6,455 nucleotides of DNA from positions 1-6,455 of the forward strand of contig CAZFAT010000256.1 of the NCBI GenBank assembly GCA_964517075.1, read 5' to 3'. Source of the DNA: CAZFAT01 sp964517075 (GTDB lineage Bacteria > Acidobacteriota > Vicinamibacteria > Vicinamibacterales > SCN-69-37). Shown piece by piece: positions 1-6,364 of this stretch. Below the pieces are notes generated by a model. It ran no database searches, was not told the DNA's origin, and was given only the letters and a program-made list of their open reading frames with translations. Position 1 is the first letter of the stretch. The number at the start of each line of letters is the position of its first letter. Position numbers and translations under genes: made by a program.

Positions 1-432
1 GCGCATGAGTTCATTGCACGGCTGGAGGGCGGCTACGAGGCGCGGATCGGGGAGCGGGGCCAGCGCCTGTCAGGCGGGCAACGCCAGCGCCTGGCCATCG
101 CGCGCGCCATCCTCAAGGACAGCCCGCTCCTCGTGCTCGACGAGGCCACCTCGTCGCTCGATGCCGAGTCGGAAATGCTCGTCCAGGACGCCCTGGCCAA
201 CCTCATGCGCAGCCGGACGACCTTCGTGATCGCGCACCGGCTGTCGACCGTGCGCCGCGCCGACCTGATTCTCGTACTCGAAGCCGGCCGGATCATCGAG
301 GTGGGCACGCACGATGCGCTGGCCGGTCTCCCCGGCGGCGCGTATGCGAAGCTGTACGCGCTGCAGGTGTTCGACGATCGGAATCGCGGCGAGCTGGCGG
401 CCGAGCCCCGCGCCCAGGAGATGCCCTTGTGA
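1..432 (+). CDS. msbA: ABC exporter (MsbA-like), C-terminal part of the nucleotide-binding domain; 5' end outside window
   Basis: The frame is open from base 1 and ends at TGA 430-432, giving the last 143 residues of a type I ABC exporter. Visible in order, numbered within the fragment: the ABC signature LSGGQ at 23-27 followed by RQRLAIARAIL, Walker B with D-loop LLVLDEATSSLD at 43-54, and the switch histidine in IAHRLSTV at 79. The canonical end follows, with GRIIEVGTHDALAG and then YAKLYALQ. Walker A and the transmembrane domain must lie upstream of the window. The stretch LKDSPLLVLDEATSSLDAESE and the final YAKLYALQ segment closely resemble MsbA, the inner-membrane flippase for lipid A core, so that subfamily is favoured (about 0.65). 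Another lipid or multidrug half-transporter remains possible because only the conserved ATPase end is visible. The last 20 residues are a polar, Glu/Arg-rich tail. The stop overlaps the GTG start of yicC, implying co-transcription. Confidence 0.92.
   Translation, partial: AHEFIARLEGGYEARIGERGQRLSGGQRQRLAIARAILKDSPLLVLDEATSSLDAESEMLVQDALANLMRSRTTFVIAHRLSTVRRADLILVLEAGRIIEVGTHDALAGLPGGAYAKLYALQVFDDRNRGELAAEPRAQEMPL
416..420 (+). promoter_or_regulatory. Shine-Dalgarno of yicC
   Basis: AGGAG lies 8 nt upstream of the GTG at 429, within the last codons of the ABC exporter gene. This spacing supports GTG 429 as the yicC start. The ATG at 421 directly abuts the motif, is too close to use it, and is in the exporter frame. 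Confidence 0.65.
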
Positions 433-1322
433 TTCGATCGATGACCGGGTTTGCGACCGTCGGCCGCGAGGAGGCGGGCGACCGCGTGAATGTGTCGGTC
501 AAGTCCGTGAACCACCGGTTTCTGGACATCAGCCTGAAGGTGCCGTCGCTCCTCGCGCCGGGCGAGAGCCGCCTGCGCGCGCTCGTCCAACGGCGGCTGA
601 CGCGTGGCCGCGTGGAGATCGCGGTCGTCGTCGACTCCGCCGCGCGCCCGGCGCGCGAGGTCGTGCTGGACGAGGATCTCGTCGAGCGTGTCGCCAGCCT
701 CGTCGAGGGAGTCCGCGCACGCGGCCTGGTGACCGGGACGCTCACCGCCTCGGATCTCCTGCGCATTCCGCAGGCCATCGACATTCGGGCGCGCGCCGTC
801 GAGATCGGGCCGCCGCCCTCGGAACCCGCCGTGTCGATCGCTGAAGCGGCCCTGGCCGATGCGCTCGAGGCGCTCATCATCATGCGCGAAACGGAAGGGC
901 GCTTTCTGGCGGCCGATCTCGAGGGCCGGCTCGCGACGATGGAGCAGTTCGCGGAGACGCTCGAGCGGGAGGCCCGCGTGGGGCAGGATGCGCTCGAGCG
1001 GCGGCTGCGGGAGCGGATCGCGGCGCTCGCGCCCGACCTGCAGGGCGATCCGTCCGCGATCGCACAGGAGATCCTGCGCCTCGTGGCCCGATCGGATATC
1101 GACGAGGAGATCGTGCGCCTGCGGGGCCACGTGGCACACTGGCGGATGCTCGCCGCCGGACCCGAGCCGTGCGGCCGCAAGCTGGAGTTCCTGGCCCAGG
1201 AGATGAACCGCGAAGTGAACACGATCGGTTCGAAGGTCGAGAGTGGTGGCGCCACCGCGCTGGTGATTGCCGCGAAAGCCGAGCTCGAACGGGTCCGGGA
1301 GCAGGTCCAAAATGTCGAGTAG
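429..1322 (+). CDS. yicC: YicC/YloC family endoribonuclease
   Basis: This 297-residue protein matches the length of the YicC/YloC family (about 290). It starts at GTG 429, overlapping the upstream TGA by 4 nt, and this start yields the family-typical N-terminus MIRSMTGF. The N-terminal YicC_N domain (roughly 1-155) carries SVKSVNHRFLDISLKVPS (23-40) and TRGRVEI (58-64). The C-terminal DUF1732 domain (roughly 210-297) carries SDIDEEIVRLRGHV (222-235), then GRKLEFLAQEMNRE (249-262) and NTIGSK, and ends with the signature VREQVQNVE. A charged helical segment at 150-200 probably forms a coiled hairpin. Members of this family act as endoribonucleases; E. coli YicC has been linked to small-RNA decay and B. 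subtilis YloC cuts RNA in vitro. The role here is inferred from family membership. The downstream order (gmk, rpoZ, coaBC, priA) is the usual neighbourhood, and the 3' end overlaps gmk by 11 nt. Confidence 0.95.
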   Translation: MIRSMTGFATVGREEAGDRVNVSVKSVNHRFLDISLKVPSLLAPGESRLRALVQRRLTRGRVEIAVVVDSAARPAREVVLDEDLVERVASLVEGVRARGLVTGTLTASDLLRIPQAIDIRARAVEIGPPPSEPAVSIAEAALADALEALIIMRETEGRFLAADLEGRLATMEQFAETLEREARVGQDALERRLRERIAALAPDLQGDPSAIAQEILRLVARSDIDEEIVRLRGHVAHWRMLAAGPEPCGRKLEFLAQEMNREVNTIGSKVESGGATALVIAAKAELERVREQVQNVE

Positions 1323-1983
1323 TCCGGCGATCCCGCGGGGCCTGCTGTTCGTGGTGTCCGCACCCTCGGGGACGGGGAAGACCACGGTGGTGGAGCGGTT
1401 GGTGGTCAGCCGGCCCGGGCTGAGGCGTTCCCTGTCGTACACATCCCGCCCCGCACGGCTCGGGGAGCGCGACGGGGTCGACTATAATTTTGTGACCCGC
1501 CCGGCCTTCGACGAGATGGTCCGGCGGGACGAACTGCTCGAGTGGGCCGATATTTTCGGCCATTACTACGGGACCAGCCGGGCCGACACCGAGGCGGCGC
1601 TCGCCGCGGGCGTCGATTTGGTGCTCGTCATCGACGTGCAGGGTGCCCGCCAGGTTCGCCAGCGGACGCCGGACGCCGTGGGCATTTTCGTGCTGCCGCC
1701 TTCGTACGACGCGCTGGCGCTGCGGTTGCGCGGGCGCAATCAGGACGCCCCCGCCGCCATGGAGCGCCGGCTGGCCACGGCCCGCGAGGAGGTCACGGCC
1801 GTCGACGAGTACGACTACGTCGTGGTCAACGACGACGTGGATCGGTGTGTGGGGGAAGTCGGGGCGATCGTGGCCGCTGAACGGGCGCGTCGCTGGCGCC
1901 GGCGCCCCGCGATCGAGCCGGTCATGCGGACGTTCGAGCAGGCCCCGTCCGCGGTGCCGGCGCGGAAGGCGCTCGAGGAGTGA
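1312..1983 (+). CDS. gmk: Guanylate kinase
   Basis: Guanylate kinase phosphorylates GMP to GDP with ATP in the cytoplasm, the essential step toward GTP and dGTP. I chose ATG 1312, which gives 223 residues with a GGGAG/AGG ribosome-binding region at 1297-1305. An in-frame TTG at 1267 would add 15 unconserved residues deep inside yicC. Visible motifs: P-loop APSGTGKTT (17-25); the GMP-binding segment SYTSRPAR (42-49) with GERDGVDYNFV (51-61); EWADIFGHYYGTSR; the hydrophobic strand VLVIDVQGARQV; the lid region LRLRGRNQ; and the closing YDYVVVNDDVD. All expected elements are present. The protein is slightly longer than the usual 205-210 residues because of a short N-terminal lead and a C-terminal tail of about 29 residues after AERARR. 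It overlaps yicC and is followed after 14 nt by rpoZ, a gmk-rpoZ pairing common in bacteria. Confidence 0.97.
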   Translation: MSSSPAIPRGLLFVVSAPSGTGKTTVVERLVVSRPGLRRSLSYTSRPARLGERDGVDYNFVTRPAFDEMVRRDELLEWADIFGHYYGTSRADTEAALAAGVDLVLVIDVQGARQVRQRTPDAVGIFVLPPSYDALALRLRGRNQDAPAAMERRLATAREEVTAVDEYDYVVVNDDVDRCVGEVGAIVAAERARRWRRRPAIEPVMRTFEQAPSAVPARKALEE

Positions 1984-1991
1984 GGGAGGAG
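1984..1991 (+). promoter_or_regulatory. Shine-Dalgarno of rpoZ
   Basis: GGGAGGAG begins directly after the gmk TGA and ends 6 nt before ATG 1998. It is the strongest ribosome-binding site in the window and decides the rpoZ start. An in-frame GTG at 1980 lies upstream of this motif and would encode it as protein. Confidence 0.8.
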
Positions 1992-1997
1992 TCACCG

Positions 1998-2189
1998 ATG
2001 CTGGACGTGGGACGGCCGATTTCGCGGCCGAGGAACTCGTTTGAATTCGTGACCGTCGCGGCGGCGCGCGCGCGCCAGTTGCTGGAGGGCTGCCTGCCCA
2101 AGATCGACGGATCGCCGAAACCGGCCCGCCGGGCGCTACAGGAAGTGGCGGCGGGCGTCGTCCAGCGCGTGGAACCGCCGGCCGAGTAA
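1998..2189 (+). CDS. rpoZ: DNA-directed RNA polymerase omega subunit (short form)
   Basis: This small protein of 63 residues is encoded between gmk and coaBC. The omega subunit helps fold and hold the beta' subunit in RNA polymerase. The omega core is recognisable: NSFEFVTVAAARARQL (13-28) corresponds to NRFDLVLVAARRARQM of E. coli omega, and ALQEVAAGVV corresponds to ALREIEEG. The start is ATG 1998, set by the strong ribosome-binding site just upstream; GTG 1980 overlapping the gmk stop is the less likely alternative. It is shorter than E. coli omega (91 residues), lacking most of the variable C-terminal tail, and its N-terminus (MLDVGRP) lacks the MAR start of the enteric protein. Position and motifs together make the call secure even though the protein is small. 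Confidence 0.9.
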   Translation: MLDVGRPISRPRNSFEFVTVAAARARQLLEGCLPKIDGSPKPARRALQEVAAGVVQRVEPPAE

Positions 2190-2194
2190 CGGCC

Positions 2195-3412
2195 ATGGCC
2201 TTCGTCGCGCTGGGCGTCACGGGCGGCATCGGCGCCTACAAGGCCGTCGAGGTCGCGCGCCTGCTGCAACGGCGGGGACATCGCGTGCAGGCCGTGATGA
2301 CGCGCGCCGCCACGCGCTTCGTCCAGCCGCTCACCTTCGAGGCCATCACCGGCCGCGCGGTGCTGACCAGCCAGTTCACGCCGGGCCTCAACGCGACCAT
2401 CGAGCACATCGCACTCGCGTCGTCGATCGACCTGCTGCTCGTTGCGCCGGCGACGGCCAATACGCTGGCCCGGTTCGCGTCAGGCCAGGCCGACGATTTC
2501 CTCTCGACGCTCTATCTCGCCACACGCGCGCCAGTGCTCGTGGCCCCGGCCATGAACGCGAACATGTGGATCCACGAAGCCGTCCAGGCCAACGTTCGCA
2601 CGCTGGCCGGTCGCGGCGTCCGGTTCGTCGATCCGGGTGAGGGCTACCTGGCGTGCGGCTGGGTGGGGCCCGGCCGGCTGGCCGAACCGGAGGCCATCGT
2701 GACGGTCGCGGACACGCTGCTGTCCGGCCGCGCGTCGCTGGCGGGCCGGCGCATCGTGGTCACGGCGGGACCGACGGTGGAGGATCTGGATCCCGCGCGG
2801 TTTCTCGGCAACCGGTCGAGTGGTCGGATGGGGTTTGCCATCGCGCAGGAAGCCGCGGCGCGCGGCGCCGATGTCGTGCTCGTGGCGGGGCCGATATCGC
2901 TCGATCCCCCGGCCGTCGCCTCCATCGTGCGCGTGCGGAGCGCCCGCGAGATGCATGCCGCCGTGCTGGCCGAGGCCGACCGGGCCGACGCCATCATCAT
3001 GGCGGCCGCCGTCGCCGACTATGCGCCGGCTGGTGGCGCCTCGGCGGTGAAGATCGAGAAGGGGGGGCCGCTCGTGCTGCACCTCGAGCGGACGCCGGAC
3101 ATCCTGGCGGATCTCGGCCGCCGCCGCGGCGATGCAGCCCGGCCCGTGCTCATCGGGTTTGCGGCGGAAACCGGTGACCTCGAGCGCAAGGCGCGCCGGA
3201 AGCTCGTGGCCAAGCGCGTGGATCTGATCGTGGCGAACGACATCGCCGAACCGGGCTCGGGGTTTGAGACGTCGACCAACCGCGTGACGTTGGTATCCGG
3301 CGACTCGAGTGACTCCCTGCCGCTCCTGTCGAAGGCAGACGTTGCGGCGCGGTTGATCGATCGTCTCGAACCGCTGTTGGCGGCCGTGCCTGTGGCCGCG
3401 GCGGGCCGGTGA
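2195..3412 (+). CDS. coaBC: Bifunctional phosphopantothenoylcysteine decarboxylase / phosphopantothenate-cysteine ligase
   Basis: CoaBC carries out two consecutive steps of coenzyme A synthesis. The CoaB part joins 4'-phosphopantothenate to cysteine using CTP, and the FMN-dependent CoaC part decarboxylates the product to 4'-phosphopantetheine. At 405 residues the length is typical. The CoaC domain (about 1-178) shows the flavin-binding start GVTGGIGAYKAVEVARLL, the catalytic histidine in IEHIALAS (His71), the substrate-binding PAMNANMW (Asn121), and the active-site cysteine in YLACGWVGPGR (Cys154). The CoaB domain (about 183-400) shows VTAGPTVEDLDPARF, GNRSSGRMGFA (Asn206), AAAVADYAP (270-278), the lysine motif KIEK (286-289), TPDILADL, GFAAET (321-326) and VANDI. 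The lysine motif differs from the usual KxKK at its third position. The gene starts 5 nt after the rpoZ stop with no good ribosome-binding site of its own, which suggests translational coupling. Confidence 0.97.
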   Translation: MAFVALGVTGGIGAYKAVEVARLLQRRGHRVQAVMTRAATRFVQPLTFEAITGRAVLTSQFTPGLNATIEHIALASSIDLLLVAPATANTLARFASGQADDFLSTLYLATRAPVLVAPAMNANMWIHEAVQANVRTLAGRGVRFVDPGEGYLACGWVGPGRLAEPEAIVTVADTLLSGRASLAGRRIVVTAGPTVEDLDPARFLGNRSSGRMGFAIAQEAAARGADVVLVAGPISLDPPAVASIVRVRSAREMHAAVLAEADRADAIIMAAAVADYAPAGGASAVKIEKGGPLVLHLERTPDILADLGRRRGDAARPVLIGFAAETGDLERKARRKLVAKRVDLIVANDIAEPGSGFETSTNRVTLVSGDSSDSLPLLSKADVAARLIDRLEPLLAAVPVAAAGR

Positions 3413-3435
3413 CACCCGTAACCCCCATTCGGCCA

Positions 3436-4158
3436 ATGACGCGGGCCGCGGACCTCGCCAGCCATCTTCGCTACTTTGCCGAACTGGGCGTCAATGGCAT
3501 TTCGCGTGACTCGGCGTGGCGCACGCGCGGCCGACCGTCCGGCCCCGCGGCCGAGGAGAGCGACGATGGTCCGCCGCCCGCGGCGGACCGTTGCGCCGCC
3601 GACGCCCTGATGGCACTGCGCGAGGAGATTGGCGACTGTACGCGGTGCGTGCTGCACACGCTTGGCCGCCGGCAGGTGGTTTTTGGCGTCGGCAACCCGC
3701 AAGCGGAGCTGATGTTCGTCGGCGAAGCCCCCGGCGCCGACGAGGACATGCAGGGCGAGCCCTTCGTGGGGCGGGCTGGCCAGCTCCTCACGAAGATCAT
3801 CGAGTCCATCGGCATCCAGCGGTCGGACGTCTACATCGCCAACGTCATCAAGTGCCGTCCGCCCGGCAACCGCAACCCTGATCCGGTGGAAGTGGCGACC
3901 TGTCAGCCGTTCCTGTTCCGGCAGATCGACACGATCCGGCCCCGCGTGATCGTCGCGCTCGGCACGTTCGCGACGCACACCTTGCTCGGGAGCGACGCAC
4001 CGATTTCGCGCCTGCGAGGGCGCGTCCACAGCTTCCGCGGCGGCATCAAGCTCATCCCGACGTTCCATCCCGCCTTTCTCCTCCGCAGCCCGGACCGCAA
4101 GCGTGAGGTATGGGAGGACATGAAGCAGGTGCGTGCCCTCCTCGCCGCCGAAGACTGA
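3436..4158 (+). CDS. Uracil-DNA glycosylase, family 4 (4Fe-4S, UDGa type)
   Basis: This enzyme removes uracil from DNA after cytosine deamination or dUTP misincorporation, starting base excision repair. With ATG 3436 it has 240 residues. GTG 3409, overlapping the coaBC stop as GTGA, would add nine residues; it is possible, but those codons have weaker GC at third positions and neither start has a clear ribosome-binding site. Four cysteines (68, 71, 140, 156) have the spacing of the iron-sulfur ligands I recall for Thermus family 4 enzyme: CTRC, then Cys before RPPGNR 69 residues later, then Cys in TCQPF 16 further. The catalytic and uracil-binding motifs are intact: GEAPGADED (96-104), GEPFVGRAGQLL (107-118) and HPAFLLR (211-217). 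Residues 1-60 are an N-terminal extension with a short helix-like part (LASHLRYFAELGVNG) and a Pro/Gly-rich linker. Its placement between coaBC and priA suggests co-expression with replication restart. Confidence 0.93.
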   Translation: MTRAADLASHLRYFAELGVNGISRDSAWRTRGRPSGPAAEESDDGPPPAADRCAADALMALREEIGDCTRCVLHTLGRRQVVFGVGNPQAELMFVGEAPGADEDMQGEPFVGRAGQLLTKIIESIGIQRSDVYIANVIKCRPPGNRNPDPVEVATCQPFLFRQIDTIRPRVIVALGTFATHTLLGSDAPISRLRGRVHSFRGGIKLIPTFHPAFLLRSPDRKREVWEDMKQVRALLAAED

Positions 4159-6364
4159 TCACGTCATCGCCGTCGCGGTTCCGGTTCCGGGTCTCGGGAT
4201 CCTGAGCTATCTGGCGCCTGGCCGGACCGCCGCGCCGCCCAAGGGCGCCCGCGTGCGCGTGCCCCTCGGGTCGCGGACGGTCACCGGCTGCGTCGTGGAC
4301 GCGGCCCTGGCGCAGCCGACAGCGGCGGCGCTTCGGCCGGTGACGGCCGTGGTCGACGAGGAGCCGTTCCTTCCGTCGTCCGTCGTCGATCTCGCCCTGT
4401 GGGTGGCCGACTACTACGCGTCCGGCGCCGGCGATGCCCTGGCCATGGCGCTGCCGCCAACCGCCCGCGGCGACCGCCGCACCGCGTTCCGTACGGTCAG
4501 CGTGGTCGAGGTGGTGGCGCAGGACGATGGCCGCGTGCCGCGGGGCGCGCGGCAACGTGACGGGCTCGGCGTGCTGGCGACCGCACCGGCGGGCCAGACG
4601 ATCGCGTCGCTGGGGCGGCTGGGCGTCAGCGCCGCCACCGTGCGCGGGCTGGCCACGCAGGGCTTTGTGCGGCTGAGACCCGAAGTGGTCGAGCGCGATC
4701 CGTTCGCGCCCGGCGTCGGCTGGTCGTGGACTGGTGGGACCGCGCCGGCGTCGCCCGTGCTGACGGAGGAGCAATCGGCGGCGTTGGAGCAATTGCGCGC
4801 CGCGGCGGCCGCGCGCCGGTTTCAGACGGCGCTGCTCCAGGGCGTGACCGGCAGCGGCAAGTCCGAGGTCTACCTGGCCCTGGCGAGGGCCGTGATCGCC
4901 GCTGGCCGCCGAGTGCTGGTGCTGGTGCCGGAAATCGCGTTGACACCGGCGCTGGCCGGTCTCTTCCACGCACGTGTGACCGGGCGCGTCGCCATTCAGC
5001 ACAGCGGCCTGTCCGACGGCGAACGCCACGACCAGTGGCACCGCATCAAGCGCGGCGAAGTGGACGTCGTCGTGGGCACGCGATCCGCCGTCTTCGCGCC
5101 CCTCGATCGGCTGGGCCTGATCGTCGTGGACGAGGAACACGAGGCCTCCTACAAACAGGAAGAGGCGCCCCGCTACCACGGCCGGGACGTGGCGGTGATG
5201 CGCGGCCGGATGGAGGGCGCGCTCGTCGTGCTCGGATCCGCGACGCCCTCGCTCGAGTCGGCCATCAACGCGGAGGGGGGGCGCTACCTTCCGATCCGGC
5301 TCACGCGGCGTGTGCTCGACCGTCCGCTGGCGGCTGTTCGCGTGGTGGACATGCGGCGCGAGTACGCGACCCGCGGTGCGCGCGTCACGTTCAGCCAGCC
5401 GCTCCTCGAGGCGCTGGCGCTGCGGCTCACCCGGGGCGAGCAGGCACTCGTCCTCCTGAACCGTCGCGGATTTGCCACTGTCATTTTCTGCCGCCAGTGC
5501 GGGGCCTCGCTCGAATGCCCGCACTGCAGCATCACGCTGACGTACCACCGCGCGGCGCGCCGCATGCGGTGCCACTACTGCAACTACGCGGCGGCCGTGC
5601 CGCGCCGATGCGGCGCCTGCGGAGGAGAGTATCTCGAGCAGTCGGGCGTGGGCACGGAGCGGCTCGAGGCCGAGCTCGGCGTGGCGTTTCCCGCCGCGCG
5701 GATGTTGCGCGTCGATCGCGACACGATGCGACGGCGCGGGGCCGTGGCGCGGGCGCTGGCGGCGGTGTCCGCCCGCGAGGTCGATGTGCTCATCGGCACT
5801 CAGATGATTGCGAAGGGCCACGACTTCCCGGCGGTGACACTGGTGGGGGTGATTTCCGCGGACATCGGTCTGGGCATGGCCGACTTCCGGGCGGCCGAGC
5901 GGACGTTCCAGTTGCTGACGCAGGTCGTCGGCCGCGCGGGCCGCGGCACGGTGCCGGGCGAGGCCATCATTCAGACGCTGTACCCGGATCACTACAGCGT
6001 GCAGGCGGCAGCGGCGCAGGACTATCACGCGTTCTTCACGCGCGAGGCCGAATTCCGGCGCGGGCTCCACTATCCTCCCGCGGTCGCGCTCATCAACGTG
6101 ATCGTCAAGGCCGGCTCACTCGGCCAGGCGCTGGACGACGCGGCCGCGCTAGCGACGGCGATTCGGACGGCAGCGTCGCCGCCGCGCGTGCTCGGACCAG
6201 CGCCCGCGGTGCACGCGAAGATCCGTGACGAGTACCGAGCGCAACTGTTGCTGAAGAGCGCCAGGCGCCGGCCCATGCGCGACGCGCTGACCGCCGCCCT
6301 TGCGGCGCGGCCCGATCTCGCCCGGCGCACGATCGTGGACGTGGATCCGGTGTCGGTGACCTAA
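4133..6364 (+). CDS. priA: Replication restart primosomal helicase PriA
   Basis: PriA recognises stalled forks and D-loops, unwinds with 3'-5' polarity and reloads the replicative helicase. The 743-residue protein has all family parts: an N-terminal 3'-DNA-binding domain (about 1-105, VIAVAVPVPGLGILSYLAP, VRVPLGSRTVTGCV), a winged-helix stretch (about 110-185), Walker A GVTGSGKS (237-244), DEEH box VVDEEHEASYKQ (331-342) with the family-typical YHGRD, and motif III LGSATPSLES. The zinc region has eight cysteines at 453, 456, 462, 465, 480, 483, 493 and 496, enough for two ions. Then come GTQMIAKGHDFP (555-566), QVVGRAGRG (597-605) and a C-terminal domain ending VDVDPVSVT. GTG 4133 is the first start after an in-frame stop at 4121-4123, and later starts would cut the first DNA-binding strand. 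The gene overlaps the glycosylase gene by 26 nt; a GGGAGGA at 4112-4118 is rather far away, so coupling is likely. Confidence 0.97.
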   Translation: MPSSPPKTDHVIAVAVPVPGLGILSYLAPGRTAAPPKGARVRVPLGSRTVTGCVVDAALAQPTAAALRPVTAVVDEEPFLPSSVVDLALWVADYYASGAGDALAMALPPTARGDRRTAFRTVSVVEVVAQDDGRVPRGARQRDGLGVLATAPAGQTIASLGRLGVSAATVRGLATQGFVRLRPEVVERDPFAPGVGWSWTGGTAPASPVLTEEQSAALEQLRAAAAARRFQTALLQGVTGSGKSEVYLALARAVIAAGRRVLVLVPEIALTPALAGLFHARVTGRVAIQHSGLSDGERHDQWHRIKRGEVDVVVGTRSAVFAPLDRLGLIVVDEEHEASYKQEEAPRYHGRDVAVMRGRMEGALVVLGSATPSLESAINAEGGRYLPIRLTRRVLDRPLAAVRVVDMRREYATRGARVTFSQPLLEALALRLTRGEQALVLLNRRGFATVIFCRQCGASLECPHCSITLTYHRAARRMRCHYCNYAAAVPRRCGACGGEYLEQSGVGTERLEAELGVAFPAARMLRVDRDTMRRRGAVARALAAVSAREVDVLIGTQMIAKGHDFPAVTLVGVISADIGLGMADFRAAERTFQLLTQVVGRAGRGTVPGEAIIQTLYPDHYSVQAAAAQDYHAFFTREAEFRRGLHYPPAVALINVIVKAGSLGQALDDAAALATAIRTAASPPRVLGPAPAVHAKIRDEYRAQLLLKSARRRPMRDALTAALAARPDLARRTIVDVDPVSVT

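Noticed and set aside
1198..1206. AGGAG followed closely by ATG inside yicC, resembling an internal start
   Set aside because: It encodes the conserved QEMNRE motif in the yicC frame and the ATG is too close to the motif; a product would be only about 40 residues.
1267..1311. Upstream TTG start for gmk adding 15 residues
   Set aside because: ATG 1312 has a well-placed ribosome-binding region and gives a near-normal Gmk length; the extra residues show no Gmk similarity.
33..1442. 469-codon minus-strand frame opposite the exporter, yicC and gmk
   Set aside because: It spans three well-identified genes on the + strand, its composition is typical of antisense shadow, and no motif is seen.
1980..1997. 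GTG start for rpoZ overlapping the gmk stop
   Set aside because: The strong GGGAGGAG lies downstream of this GTG and is correctly placed for ATG 1998.
880..2229. 449-codon minus-strand frame opposite yicC, gmk and rpoZ
   Set aside because: Pro/Arg-rich low-complexity translation with no domain; a GC-driven artefact.
4052..6070. 672-codon open frame on the minus strand opposite priA
   Set aside because: High GC with G/C-rich third positions leaves long antisense frames open. The translation is Arg/His/Ala/Gly-rich with no recognisable domain, and the + strand holds a complete canonical PriA.
4726..6228. 500-codon + strand frame overlapping priA in another phase
   Set aside because: Arg/Gly-rich translation with no domain, and the priA frame is fully supported by helicase and zinc motifs.
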